Translations under genes and position numbers: made by a program
Assembly: GCA_030044325.1 (NCBI GenBank)
Contig: JASHWA010000098.1
Span: 1 to 5,317 of the forward strand
Length of the DNA stretch: 5,317 nucleotides
Direction: 5' to 3'
Source: Bryobacteraceae bacterium
GTDB taxonomy: Bacteria; Acidobacteriota; Terriglobia; Bryobacterales; Bryobacteraceae
Shown: positions 1-5,317 of the stretch, one piece after another
Position numbering within the stretch: position 1 is the first letter of the stretch
How the letters are laid out: every line of letters starts with the position of its first letter
Notes under the pieces: model-generated
What the model was told of the DNA's origin: nothing
The model's input: the letters and a program-made list of their open reading frames with translations, nothing else
Database searches by the model: none

Positions 1-446
1 CCGTTGATGGTGACCGAATCGCCGATGCGCGCCTGGTCTTCGAGGAACAAGAACAGCCCTCCCAGCCAATCCTTGATCAGCGTCTGCGCGCCCAGCCCCA
101 GCGCCAATCCCGCCACTCCCAACCCCGCGAGCAAGGGCGCGAGCTGATAACCCAGATCGCCGAGCGCGGTCACCAGCGCGACGATCCAGATCGCGAAACT
201 GGCGATTTTTCCAAGCGCGCTAATGACAGTGGCCGCGCGATTCTCCGCGCCGATCGCGGCTCCGTCGCCGCGGCGATCCATCATGCCAATGACGTAGCCT
301 CGGAGGCGCGAAAGCAGCCGGCGCGCGATGCGCGTCAGAATCCAGGCGAGCGCCAGAATCAGGATCACACGAATCGAGCGTTCCGCCCAGCCGACCCACA
401 GTTCCGGCCGCGCAAGGTCGGCGGTCAGCTTGTCCCATGCGCTCAT
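1..446 (-). CDS. MscS-family mechanosensitive ion channel, N-terminal part (C-terminus beyond left edge)
   Basis: Small-conductance mechanosensitive channel of the inner membrane, which in this family opens under membrane tension to release solutes during osmotic downshock. The first 148 codons are in the window and the frame is open at base 1. Hydrophobic segments lie at about residues 20-41, 77-99 and 104-122. The third is the Gly/Ala-rich pore helix typical of MscS (AGLGVAGLALGLGAQ, 107-121), followed by the conserved run from IKDWLGG to GDSVTIN (about 124-148), which in MscS enters the beta domain. The start at 446 is supported by GGAGGG at 449-454, although the spacing to the ATG is short (2-4 nt). 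The next minus-strand ATG (438) is out of frame. The gene is divergent from the membrane protein gene at 568 and shares a 121-bp control region with it. The family call is firm; the exact subfamily cannot be settled without the C-terminal domain. Confidence 0.9.
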   Translation of the reverse strand, partial: MSAWDKLTADLARPELWVGWAERSIRVILILALAWILTRIARRLLSRLRGYVIGMMDRRGDGAAIGAENRAATVISALGKIASFAIWIVALVTALGDLGYQLAPLLAGLGVAGLALGLGAQTLIKDWLGGLFLFLEDQARIGDSVTIN

Positions 447-508
447 CGCCCTCCAGTATCGCCCAGTCCGCCGATCTGACGTGGTTGCGTTGAAAGCCGG
501 CGAAAACC

Positions 509-526
509 CGCGCCATTACTGGCGCG
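509..526. promoter_or_regulatory. Perfect 7-4-7 palindrome in the divergent promoter region
   Basis: CGCGCCA (509-515), TTAC loop (516-519), TGGCGCG (520-526) form a perfect inverted repeat midway between the divergent mscS-type gene and the membrane gene at 568. It ends 4-5 bp before the place where a -35 hexamer would sit for the -10 at 554-559. It could be an operator or activator site, or an RNA hairpin in a transcript read leftward. There is no T-run, so a terminator is unlikely. The function is inferred from position alone. Confidence 0.35.
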
Positions 527-553
527 CCTCGCTCGGAGGGTTTGCCGATCCCG

Positions 554-559
554 TATAAT
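554..559 (+). promoter_or_regulatory. Consensus -10 hexamer directly before the ATG at 568
   Basis: TATAAT at 554-559 matches the sigma-70 -10 consensus exactly and stands out in GC-rich DNA. Only 8 nt separate it from the ATG at 568, so initiation would fall at about 565-567, giving a leaderless or nearly leaderless mRNA. No good -35 is seen 16-18 bp upstream (530-537 is CG-rich). The only Shine-Dalgarno-like run, GGAGGG at 535-540, is 27 nt from the ATG and would lie upstream of the transcript. Confidence 0.5.
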
Positions 560-567
560 AAAAATTC

Positions 568-996
568 ATGGCGGAAAATTCTCCCCAAGCCGCTCCCAGC
601 GGCGGTGCTCTGCCCCCGGTGAGCAAATGGGCCCCCGCGCTGATTGTGGCGTGGCTGATTCCCGGCGGCGGACACTTTCTCTTGAAACGTCCGGGGCGCG
701 GAGCCGTACTCGCGGCGTGCGTGGTTTCGACGTTTCTGCTCGGCCTGATGATGCGAGGAGCTCTGTTTTCCCCGCAGGACGGCGATATTCTGACCACCGT
801 GATCTACGTCGGCGGATTCATCGCCAACGTTCTGTCCGGTGCGCTGTATCTGCTCACCAACTGGCTGGGTTACAACCAGGTGGATGTCGCCGGGCACGTG
901 CACGACTATGGAACCAAGTTCCTGGTGGCGGCCGGATTATTGAATCTTCTGGCGATGGTGGACGCGTTCGAGATCGCCACCGGCAGGAAGGACTGA
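568..996 (+). CDS. Four-helix inner-membrane protein, DUF6677-like
   Basis: A 142-residue predicted integral membrane protein with hydrophobic segments at about 21-39, 45-62, 74-98 and 116-134. The first segment ends in a Pro-Gly-rich motif (IPGGGHFLLKRPGRG, 31-45) that resembles the helix-turn motif of TM2-type domains. The C-terminus (GTKFLVAAGLLNLLAMVDAF, 115-134, then ATGRKD) looks like the conserved tail of DUF6677 proteins, which I know mainly from Acidobacteriota; this assignment is from memory. The biochemical role is unknown. The start at 568 follows a consensus -10 hexamer by 8 nt, which suggests leaderless translation; the ORF has no better start nearby. Its stop lies 2 nt before the ATG of the next gene, so the two are almost certainly co-transcribed. 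Confidence 0.85.
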   Translation: MAENSPQAAPSGGALPPVSKWAPALIVAWLIPGGGHFLLKRPGRGAVLAACVVSTFLLGLMMRGALFSPQDGDILTTVIYVGGFIANVLSGALYLLTNWLGYNQVDVAGHVHDYGTKFLVAAGLLNLLAMVDAFEIATGRKD

Positions 997-998
997 GC

Positions 999-1184
999 AT
1001 GCCCAAAATGAGCCTGTCGCATTTTGAAGCGTCGATCCTGTTTGCGCTGTTCACTTCGATCGTGCTGGGAGTGATCACCAAGCGCACGGATCGGGAGCGC
1101 GTCCGCTATGCCGCGTACTGCTTCGGATATTTCGTGTTCGCGATTTTCACGCTGAGCTGGCTGATGTACCTGGGCCACGGCTGA
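999..1184 (+). CDS. Small two-helix membrane protein (61 aa)
   Basis: A short gene starting 2 nt after the stop of the DUF6677-like gene. A good Shine-Dalgarno stretch, AGGAAGGA (985-992), lies 6 nt before its ATG. The product has two hydrophobic stretches, about residues 10-27 and 38-58, joined by a strongly basic loop (TKRTDRERVRY, 28-38), so the loop probably faces the cytoplasm. I do not recognise a named family. The spacing, the ribosome site and the plausible membrane topology support a real gene. A longer reading of the same frame from about 627 overlaps the upstream gene and is not credible. Given the coupling, it may act together with the 142-aa membrane protein; that is inference. 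The stop codon abuts the stop of the convergent ACT gene with no intervening base. Confidence 0.75.
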   Translation: MPKMSLSHFEASILFALFTSIVLGVITKRTDRERVRYAAYCFGYFVFAIFTLSWLMYLGHG

Positions 1185-1613
1185 TCAGCGCAGGCATTCG
1201 AGCGCCGCGAGCGCGCGCGACGCCGCCAGGTGATCCGATTCCCTGAAGTAGATGACATAGCCGTAGTGCCCCGCGCCATCGGTCACGCCGGTGGAAGCGT
1301 AGATGCTCACTCCCGCGCGGATCAGCTCCTTCTGCACTTCGGCGAGCGCGCCCAGACGGTCGTCGCCCTGAATCATGCAGGCGTGCTGCGGTCCGGTGAG
1401 CGCCCATCCCGATTTTTCCGCCAGGCGGACGAAAGCATCGCGCTGGTCGGGGAAAATGGTCAGCTCCACTTCATGCTCGCCGTAAGGCACCGCGCTGAAA
1501 GCCAGCAGGTTGATCTCCTGGGTGGCGAGCGCCGCCAATAGATCGTACGCCTTTCCCGGCTCGTCCCGAATCCGCAGGTAGTAATAATCGACCACTCGAA
1601 CGCTGAGCGCCAT
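1185..1613 (-). CDS. Tandem ACT-domain protein
   Basis: A 142-residue cytoplasmic protein made almost wholly of two ACT (beta-alpha-beta-beta-alpha-beta) regulatory modules, at about residues 5-70 and 77-140. The first has the ligand-loop pattern RDEPGKAYDLLAAL (16-29), and the second the matching GDDRLGALAEVQKELIRAGV (83-102). ACT modules usually bind amino acids and control enzymes or regulators; no catalytic or DNA-binding domain is attached here, so it is probably a stand-alone sensor. The ligand cannot be read from sequence. The start at 1613 is backed by AGGGGA (1618-1623), 4 nt before the ATG. The gene is convergent with the 61-aa gene and divergent from Tal-Pgi. Length and domain content are typical of small stand-alone ACT proteins. 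Confidence 0.88.
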   Translation of the reverse strand: MALSVRVVDYYYLRIRDEPGKAYDLLAALATQEINLLAFSAVPYGEHEVELTIFPDQRDAFVRLAEKSGWALTGPQHACMIQGDDRLGALAEVQKELIRAGVSIYASTGVTDGAGHYGYVIYFRESDHLAASRALAALECLR

Positions 1614-1816
1614 GGCGTCCCCTAGACGTTATTGTAATCGCTCACCGCGGCGGTCCAAATGCATGCGATCGAAGGCGAACCGCACCACCTGGCCGAGACG
1701 GCTTGGTTTCTTCCATAACAAGAAAAACCGTCATCCGCGGTCCGCGCGTCGCGCTTGGGATGAATTCTCGAATCCAGGCGAAGCAGCCCCCGTCGATTTT
1801 TCATCTAATGGAAGTC
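1614..1816. other. Divergent intergenic region between the ACT gene and tal-pgi
   Basis: About 200 bp with no convincing gene, which must hold the promoters for the ACT gene and for tal-pgi. The tal-pgi frame is open back to 1703 (TTG), but the 38 codons before 1817 do not look like transaldolase. An imperfect inverted repeat lies at 1697-1732. TCTAAT (1804-1809) is a possible -10 but sits only 7 nt before the ATG at 1817 and has no -35. I see no terminator or riboswitch. Confidence 0.5.
1697..1732. repeat. Imperfect inverted repeat upstream of tal-pgi
   Basis: GACGG (1697-1701) with CCGTC (1728-1732), and inside it TTTCTT (1707-1712) with AAGAAA (1720-1725), around a 7-nt loop. The two stems are separated by an unequal internal loop (5 nt against 2). 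It could be a regulatory site or a weak hairpin. With 11 broken pairs it may also be chance. Confidence 0.2.
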
Positions 1817-4615
1817 ATGACCACGTCTACTCGCGTCCAAAATCCGCTCAAAGAGCTGGCCCGGCTCGGCCAGTCGATCTGGCTCGATTATATTCGCCGC
1901 AACCTGATCACCACGGGCGAGCTGAAGCGCCTGGTGGAGGAAGGACTGGGCGGCGTGACCTCCAACCCCGCGATCTTTGAGAAGGCCATCACCGGCAGCA
2001 CAGACTACAACGATCTTCTGGCCGAGCTTCAGCGCAACAAGGATCTGGACGCGTTTGCCGTCTACGAACGCATCGCGGTGCGCGATATCCAGGACGCCGC
2101 CGACATTCTTCGCCCGGTTTACGATCGCACCAACGGCCGCGACGGGTTCGTCAGTCTCGAAGTGTCGCCATTTCTCGCCAACGAAACCCGGGCGAGCATC
2201 AACGAAGCGCGCCGGCTCTGGAAAACCGTGAACCGGCCCAATTTAATGGTGAAAATTCCGGGAACCGCCGCGGGCCAGCCCGCCATCGAACAGTTGATCG
2301 GCGAAGGCATCAATATTAACGTCACGCTGCTGTTTTCCGAGGACGTTTACGAACAGGTGGCGCTGCGCTACATCGCCGGCCTGGAAAAATGCCCCCATCC
2401 CGAACGTGTCGCCAGCGTGGCGAGTTTCTTCGTCAGCCGCATCGATACCCTGGCCGATTCGAGAATCGACGAAAAACTCAAAACCGCGAGTCCCGCGGAT
2501 CGCGCGCGCCTCGACTCGCTGCACGGAAAAGTGGCCATCGCCAACGCCAGGCTCGCCTATGAGCGCTACCGGCGGATTTTCTCCGGCTCGCGCTGGAGCG
2601 CGCTTGAGCAACGCGGCGCGCGTACGCAACGCGTCCTGTGGGCCAGCACATCCACCAAGAACCCGCACTATCGCGACGTGATGTACGTCGAATCGCTGAT
2701 CGGCGCCGATACCGTCAACACCGTTCCGCCCGCCACGCTCGACGCGTTCATGGATCACGGCGAAATCCAGCCCACGCTCGAATCGGGCGTCGATGCGGCC
2801 CGCAAAGTGATGGCCGACCTCGAAGCCTCGGGGATTTCGATGAAAGAAACCACCGACAAGTTATTGGTTGATGCGATCAAGCTCTTCGCCGAGCCGTTTG
2901 AGAAACTGCTCAACGCGGTGGACGTCAAGTGCAAGCTGCCGCTCGGCCCGGTCAACAAGATGACGTACTCGATTCCCGCGGACAAGGCGTTCGAGTCCAC
3001 GCTCGCCGAGTGGTCCGTGACCGGAAAGGTCCGCCGCCTGTGGGGACGCGATGCCGCGCTGTGGACCGGCGATGACGAAAACAAGTGGCTCGGATGGCTG
3101 ACGGTGACGGAGGATCAGCTCGCGCATCGCGAACGGTTCGATCGTGTTGCCCGCGATGTGAAGCAGGGCGGATTCACGCACGCCCTTCTGCTCGGCATGG
3201 GAGGATCGAGCCTCTGTCCGGAGGTTTTGCGCCTCTCGTTCGGCAAAATCGAGGGATTCCCCGAGCTGCACGTGCTCGATTCGACCGACCCCGCCCAGAT
3301 CCGCGCCGTCGAAGCGGAAATCGATTTGAGCAAAACTCTCTTTATTGTTTCAAGCAAATCCGGCACTACGCTCGAGCCGAATATTTTCAAGCAATATTTC
3401 TTCGAGCGGGCGGGCCGCGACGGCTCGCGCTTCATCGCCATCACCGACCCCGATTCGCACATGCAGCGCGTCGCGGAACAGGACCATTTCCGCAATATCT
3501 ACTTCGGAATTCCGTCGATCGGCGGCCGCTATTCCGCGCTCTCCGATTTCGGCATGGTTCCCGCCGCGGTGATGGGCATCGATGCGGCGCGATTTCTCGA
3601 TCAGGCCGACGCGATGGCGCTCGCCTGTTCCTATTGCGTGCCGACCGACCGGAATCCCGGCGTCCTTCTCGGAATTCTGCTCGGCACGCTTGCCCAGGCC
3701 GGCCGCGATAAGGTCACCTTCATCGTGTCGCCCGGAATTTCCGATCTCGGCGCATGGCTGGAGCAGTTGCTCGCCGAATCGACCGGCAAAGACGGAAAGG
3801 GATTGATTCCGGTCGATCGCGAGGCGCTCGGCGCGCCCGCAGTTTACGGCAACGATCGCGTGTTCGTGTACATTCGTCTGGAAGACGCGCCGGATCTCGA
3901 ACGTGACCGCGCCGTCGACGCGCTTCAGTCCGCCGGCCATCCCGTGATTCGCATCGGCGTCAACGATCCTTACGAGCTCGGCCAGGAATTTTTCCGCTGG
4001 GAGATCGCGACGGCGGTCGCCGGCTCGATTCTGGGAATCGATGCGTTCAATCAGCCGGACGTCGAAGCGAGCAAAGTGGCCACGCGCCGGCTCACGGAGC
4101 AATACGAGAAGACGGGATCGCTTCCCATCGAATCGCCCGCGTTTGAGGACGGAGGAATCAAAGTATTCGGCGCCGCGAAGCAAAAAACGTTGATGGAGGC
4201 GCTACGCGCGCACCTGGGAACCATCAGGCCCGGCGATTATTTCGCTCTCCTCGCTTATATCGAGAGGAACGCGGAGCACGAGCGCGCGCTCGAATCCGTG
4301 CGCGTTCGCGTGCGCGACTCGAAACGTGCCGCCACGTGTCTCGGCTTCGGCCCGCGCTTCCTGCATTCGACCGGCCAGGCTTACAAGGGCGGCCCGAACA
4401 CCGGGGTATTTCTGCAAATCACCTGCGACGACGCGCAGGACATTCCGGTGCCGGGCCAGAAATACACGTTCGGGATCGTGAAAGCGGCGCAAGCTCGCGG
4501 CGACCTGGAGGTTTTAGAGCAGCGCGGCCGCCGCGCGTTGCGCGTTCACATAGGCGCGGACGTGATGGGAGGGCTCGAAAAACTGGCCTCGGCCATGGAG
4601 CGCGCGTTACAATAG
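1817..4615 (+). CDS. tal-pgi: Bifunctional transaldolase / phosphoglucose isomerase
   Basis: A cytosolic fusion of two sugar-phosphate enzymes. The transaldolase half (about 9-370) moves a dihydroxyacetone unit between sedoheptulose-7-phosphate and glyceraldehyde-3-phosphate. It shows GQSIWLDYIRR with D24, the signature GVTSNPAIF (46-54), SLEVSP with E115, and the Schiff-base lysine K146 in MVKIPGT. The isomerase half (about 395-925) interconverts fructose-6- and glucose-6-phosphate. It shows LGMGGSSL (459-466), the phosphate loop SSKSGTT (512-518), GGRYS with R571, AESTGKDGKG with E654, and HSTGQAYKGGP with H850 and K857. Catalytic roles are assigned by analogy with E. coli TalB and Pgi. The 932-residue length matches a full fusion, with no frameshift. 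Start 1817 was chosen because homology begins at NPLKEL; GGAAG lies only 2 nt before it, and ATG 1808 is an alternative adding three residues. A tRNA gene begins 11 nt after the stop. Confidence 0.95.
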   Translation: MTTSTRVQNPLKELARLGQSIWLDYIRRNLITTGELKRLVEEGLGGVTSNPAIFEKAITGSTDYNDLLAELQRNKDLDAFAVYERIAVRDIQDAADILRPVYDRTNGRDGFVSLEVSPFLANETRASINEARRLWKTVNRPNLMVKIPGTAAGQPAIEQLIGEGININVTLLFSEDVYEQVALRYIAGLEKCPHPERVASVASFFVSRIDTLADSRIDEKLKTASPADRARLDSLHGKVAIANARLAYERYRRIFSGSRWSALEQRGARTQRVLWASTSTKNPHYRDVMYVESLIGADTVNTVPPATLDAFMDHGEIQPTLESGVDAARKVMADLEASGISMKETTDKLLVDAIKLFAEPFEKLLNAVDVKCKLPLGPVNKMTYSIPADKAFESTLAEWSVTGKVRRLWGRDAALWTGDDENKWLGWLTVTEDQLAHRERFDRVARDVKQGGFTHALLLGMGGSSLCPEVLRLSFGKIEGFPELHVLDSTDPAQIRAVEAEIDLSKTLFIVSSKSGTTLEPNIFKQYFFERAGRDGSRFIAITDPDSHMQRVAEQDHFRNIYFGIPSIGGRYSALSDFGMVPAAVMGIDAARFLDQADAMALACSYCVPTDRNPGVLLGILLGTLAQAGRDKVTFIVSPGISDLGAWLEQLLAESTGKDGKGLIPVDREALGAPAVYGNDRVFVYIRLEDAPDLERDRAVDALQSAGHPVIRIGVNDPYELGQEFFRWEIATAVAGSILGIDAFNQPDVEASKVATRRLTEQYEKTGSLPIESPAFEDGGIKVFGAAKQKTLMEALRAHLGTIRPGDYFALLAYIERNAEHERALESVRVRVRDSKRAATCLGFGPRFLHSTGQAYKGGPNTGVFLQITCDDAQDIPVPGQKYTFGIVKAAQARGDLEVLEQRGRRALRVHIGADVMGGLEKLASAMERALQ

Positions 4616-4626
4616 TCAAGCGTAGC

Positions 4627-4665
4627 GGGCCGGTAGCTCAGTTGGTAGAGCATCGCACTTTTAAT
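4627..4665 (+). tRNA. tRNA-Lys(UUU), 5' part only, interrupted at the anticodon arm
   Basis: Positions 1-39 of a tRNA are canonical: acceptor strand GGGCCGG (4627-4633), T8 and A9, D arm GCTC/GAGC (4636-4639, 4648-4651) with loop AGTTGGTA, A26, anticodon stem TCGCA (4653-4657) and loop CTTTTAA (4658-4664) with anticodon TTT (4660-4662). The stem should be closed by TGCGA, but the sequence reads TTGGA (4665-4669), leaving two mismatches. No T arm and no CCGGCCC acceptor partner follow. The gene is therefore broken just after the anticodon loop. The likely cause is an element inserted in the anticodon loop; an assembly join at this point is the main alternative. Confidence 0.8.
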
Positions 4666-4693
4666 TGGAAAATGGGGGTGTCGGTGCAACCTG

Positions 4694-4761
4694 CCGCACG
4701 CAATATCAAACACATACGGGCGATTAGTGCACCGAGCGGCACCCGTTTGCAGGCCGTGCGG
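4694..4761. repeat. Nested inverted repeat (possible 68-nt stem-loop)
   Basis: The outer arms CCGCACG (4694-4700) and CGTGCGG (4755-4761) pair over 7 bp. Inside them CAAAC (4707-4711) pairs with GTTTG (4745-4749), and GGG (4718-4720) with CCC (4742-4744), leaving a bulge of 6 nt on the left arm and an internal loop of 6 against 5 nt. The apex can form a short GC-rich hairpin. Each arm alone is short, but their nested order makes chance less likely. Confidence 0.4.
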
Positions 4762-4781
4762 GGTCAGACGCGGGGTCAGAC
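4758..4781 (+). repeat. Two tandem copies of a 12-bp unit
   Basis: GCGGGGTCAGAC occurs twice head to tail (4758-4769 and 4770-4781) without a mismatch. The core GGGGTCAGAC recalls sequences seen in REP-like intergenic repeats of environmental bacteria; this likeness is from memory. The repeat directly follows the nested inverted repeat and may be a protein-binding iteron pair or the edge of a repeat element. Confidence 0.6.
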
Positions 4782-4824
4782 AAAACTGGTCGAAACGCAG
4801 GTCGCGACCCGTGTTGAATCCAGC

Positions 4825-5317
4825 CTACTTCGCAGCGAGCGGCGGTTTCAACGGCGGGCGCTTGGGGTCTCGGTGCTCCGCGAGTTTTGGCGGTATATAC
4901 TCGCGACGCGTCGCGCGGTTGGTCGGCGGCGGTATCGGCGCGCGCAGTGAGCCACTCAAGGCAGCCTGGGCGGATTTTAGAAGGCGAGACACGGTCGGCT
5001 GACTCATACGGAGCTTGGTGGCAATTTCTTTTTCTGATGCACCCTTCTGCCGCTTTTCAGTTGCTGTCTTCAACTTCATTAAGAGCACGTCGCGCTGTTT
5101 CTTTGGCAGCTTGTTCATTTGAGCGCGGACGTTGCTCTTATTATCGGTGCGGCCTCCTAGATAGGGACCGTACTGCTCCGCTAACCTATTGCGTAGCCTG
5201 TTGCGATCCGACGCATTGCCGTCGTCGTCGTCGGGCGATTCTGACGCACTCTCGCCGTCGCCAGCATGCGTCGCTGTTCGGCTCTTGGAATCGCTGATAG
5301 GCTGAATATCGAGCCCC
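4825..5317 (-). CDS. Helix-turn-helix protein, C-terminal part (N-terminus beyond right edge)
   Basis: The minus-strand frame is open from the right edge to the TAG at 4825-4827, giving 163 codons. An ATG at 5118 starts a shorter reading, but the frame continues upstream with protein-like sequence, so the gene probably begins outside the window. The order is: a polar, acidic low-complexity linker with four aspartates from repeated GAC codons (5221-5232); a basic helical part (NRLRNRLAEQYGPYL, encoded about 5146-5205); then a helix-turn-helix of the sigma-70 region 4 or SorC-like type, LPKKQRDVLLMKL followed by EKEIATKLRMSQPTVSRLL; and a Pro/Arg-rich tail ending PPLAAK. It probably binds DNA, perhaps as a regulator of the element. 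I do not recognise the family. The ORFs on the opposite strand here look like shadows. Confidence 0.65.
   Translation of the reverse strand, partial: GLDIQPISDSKSRTATHAGDGESASESPDDDDGNASDRNRLRNRLAEQYGPYLGGRTDNKSNVRAQMNKLPKKQRDVLLMKLKTATEKRQKGASEKEIATKLRMSQPTVSRLLKSAQAALSGSLRAPIPPPTNRATRREYIPPKLAEHRDPKRPPLKPPLAAK

Larger units (their letters stand above)
4666..4824. other. Non-coding, repeat-rich segment inside the putative element
   Basis: About 160 bp between the broken tRNA and the stop codon of the helix-turn-helix gene. It holds a nested inverted repeat (4694-4761), a 12-bp tandem duplication (4758-4781) and a 10-bp palindrome GGTCGCGACC (4800-4809). No credible ORF lies here. If the segment is transcribed it could fold; otherwise it may contain recombinase or replication protein binding sites near the element end. 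Confidence 0.45.
4666..5317. mobile_element. Putative integrated element, left end (continues past right edge)
   Basis: From the point where the tRNA-Lys stops matching, the DNA changes: a repeat-rich non-coding stretch, then a helix-turn-helix gene on the minus strand with a visibly lower GC share and more A/T-ending codons than the core genes. Anticodon loops of tRNA genes are common targets of tyrosine recombinases, so this fits one end of an integrated element. No integrase, second junction or terminal duplicate is in the window, so class and extent are unknown. Usually the element restores the tRNA at the side holding the 5' half; that has not happened here, so any restored copy would be at the far end. 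Confidence 0.4.

Noticed and set aside
220..903. Long minus-strand ORF (227 codons) across the divergent region
   Set aside because: It overlaps the mscS-type gene in another frame and is antisense to the DUF6677-like gene. Its Arg/His/Gly-rich composition is typical of a GC-rich shadow frame.
2243..4183. Several long minus-strand ORFs inside tal-pgi (2243-2758, 2861-3271, 3350-4183)
   Set aside because: They are antisense to a well-conserved enzyme, show no family motifs and have shadow-frame composition.
4694..4761. Integron attC site
   Set aside because: The nested inverted repeat lacks the RYYYAAC and GTTRRRY boxes, and there is no gene cassette pattern.
4800..4809. GGTCGCGACC as a terminator for the helix-turn-helix gene
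   Set aside because: It is a palindrome with no loop and no following T-run on the minus strand.
4665..4824. Group I intron in the tRNA-Lys anticodon loop
   Set aside because: The position would suit one, but I could not find the conserved P7 or P4-P6 core, and no 3' exon follows within the non-coding part.
4336..4950. Plus-strand ORF running from tal-pgi through the tRNA
   Set aside because: It crosses the tRNA gene and overlaps the end of tal-pgi out of frame; its sequence is low-complexity and Arg-rich.
4887..5297. Plus-strand ORF of 136 codons opposite the helix-turn-helix gene
   Set aside because: It is Ser/Arg/Cys-rich with no recognisable motif, while the opposite strand carries a clear helix-turn-helix in a frame open to the window edge.

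Overview
The window looks like chromosomal DNA of a GC-rich bacterium, most likely an acidobacterium. The grounds are a single-gene transaldolase/phosphoglucose isomerase fusion and a four-helix membrane protein resembling the DUF6677 family that I associate with Acidobacteriota. This placement rests on recognising protein families by eye, with no database search.

Layout. Positions 1-446 (minus) hold the N-terminal 148 residues of an MscS-type mechanosensitive channel that runs off the left edge. A 121-bp divergent gap follows, with a perfect 7-4-7 palindrome and a consensus -10 hexamer 8 nt before the next ATG. Positions 568-996 and 999-1184 (plus) are two closely spaced membrane protein genes (142 and 61 aa). 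Positions 1185-1613 (minus) are a tandem ACT-domain protein whose stop codon abuts the stop of the 61-aa gene. After a gap of about 200 bp with no gene, 1817-4615 (plus) encodes the Tal-Pgi fusion (932 aa). Eleven bases after its stop begins a tRNA-Lys(UUU) gene that is intact only as far as the anticodon loop. From about 4666 the sequence changes character: 160 bp of non-coding DNA with a nested inverted repeat and a 12-bp tandem repeat, then the C-terminal part of a minus-strand helix-turn-helix protein that is open at the right edge.

How the parts relate. The left 4.6 kb is ordinary core genome: osmotic protection, small membrane proteins, amino-acid-sensing ACT protein and central carbon metabolism. 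Tal-Pgi joins the last step of the non-oxidative pentose phosphate branch to fructose-6-phosphate/glucose-6-phosphate isomerisation, so carbon can be returned to the oxidative branch. The right 0.65 kb is best read as the end of an integrated element that split a tRNA-Lys gene in its anticodon loop. That is the main point of interest, but no integrase or second junction is visible. I found no clear evidence of a new defence or other multi-gene system.
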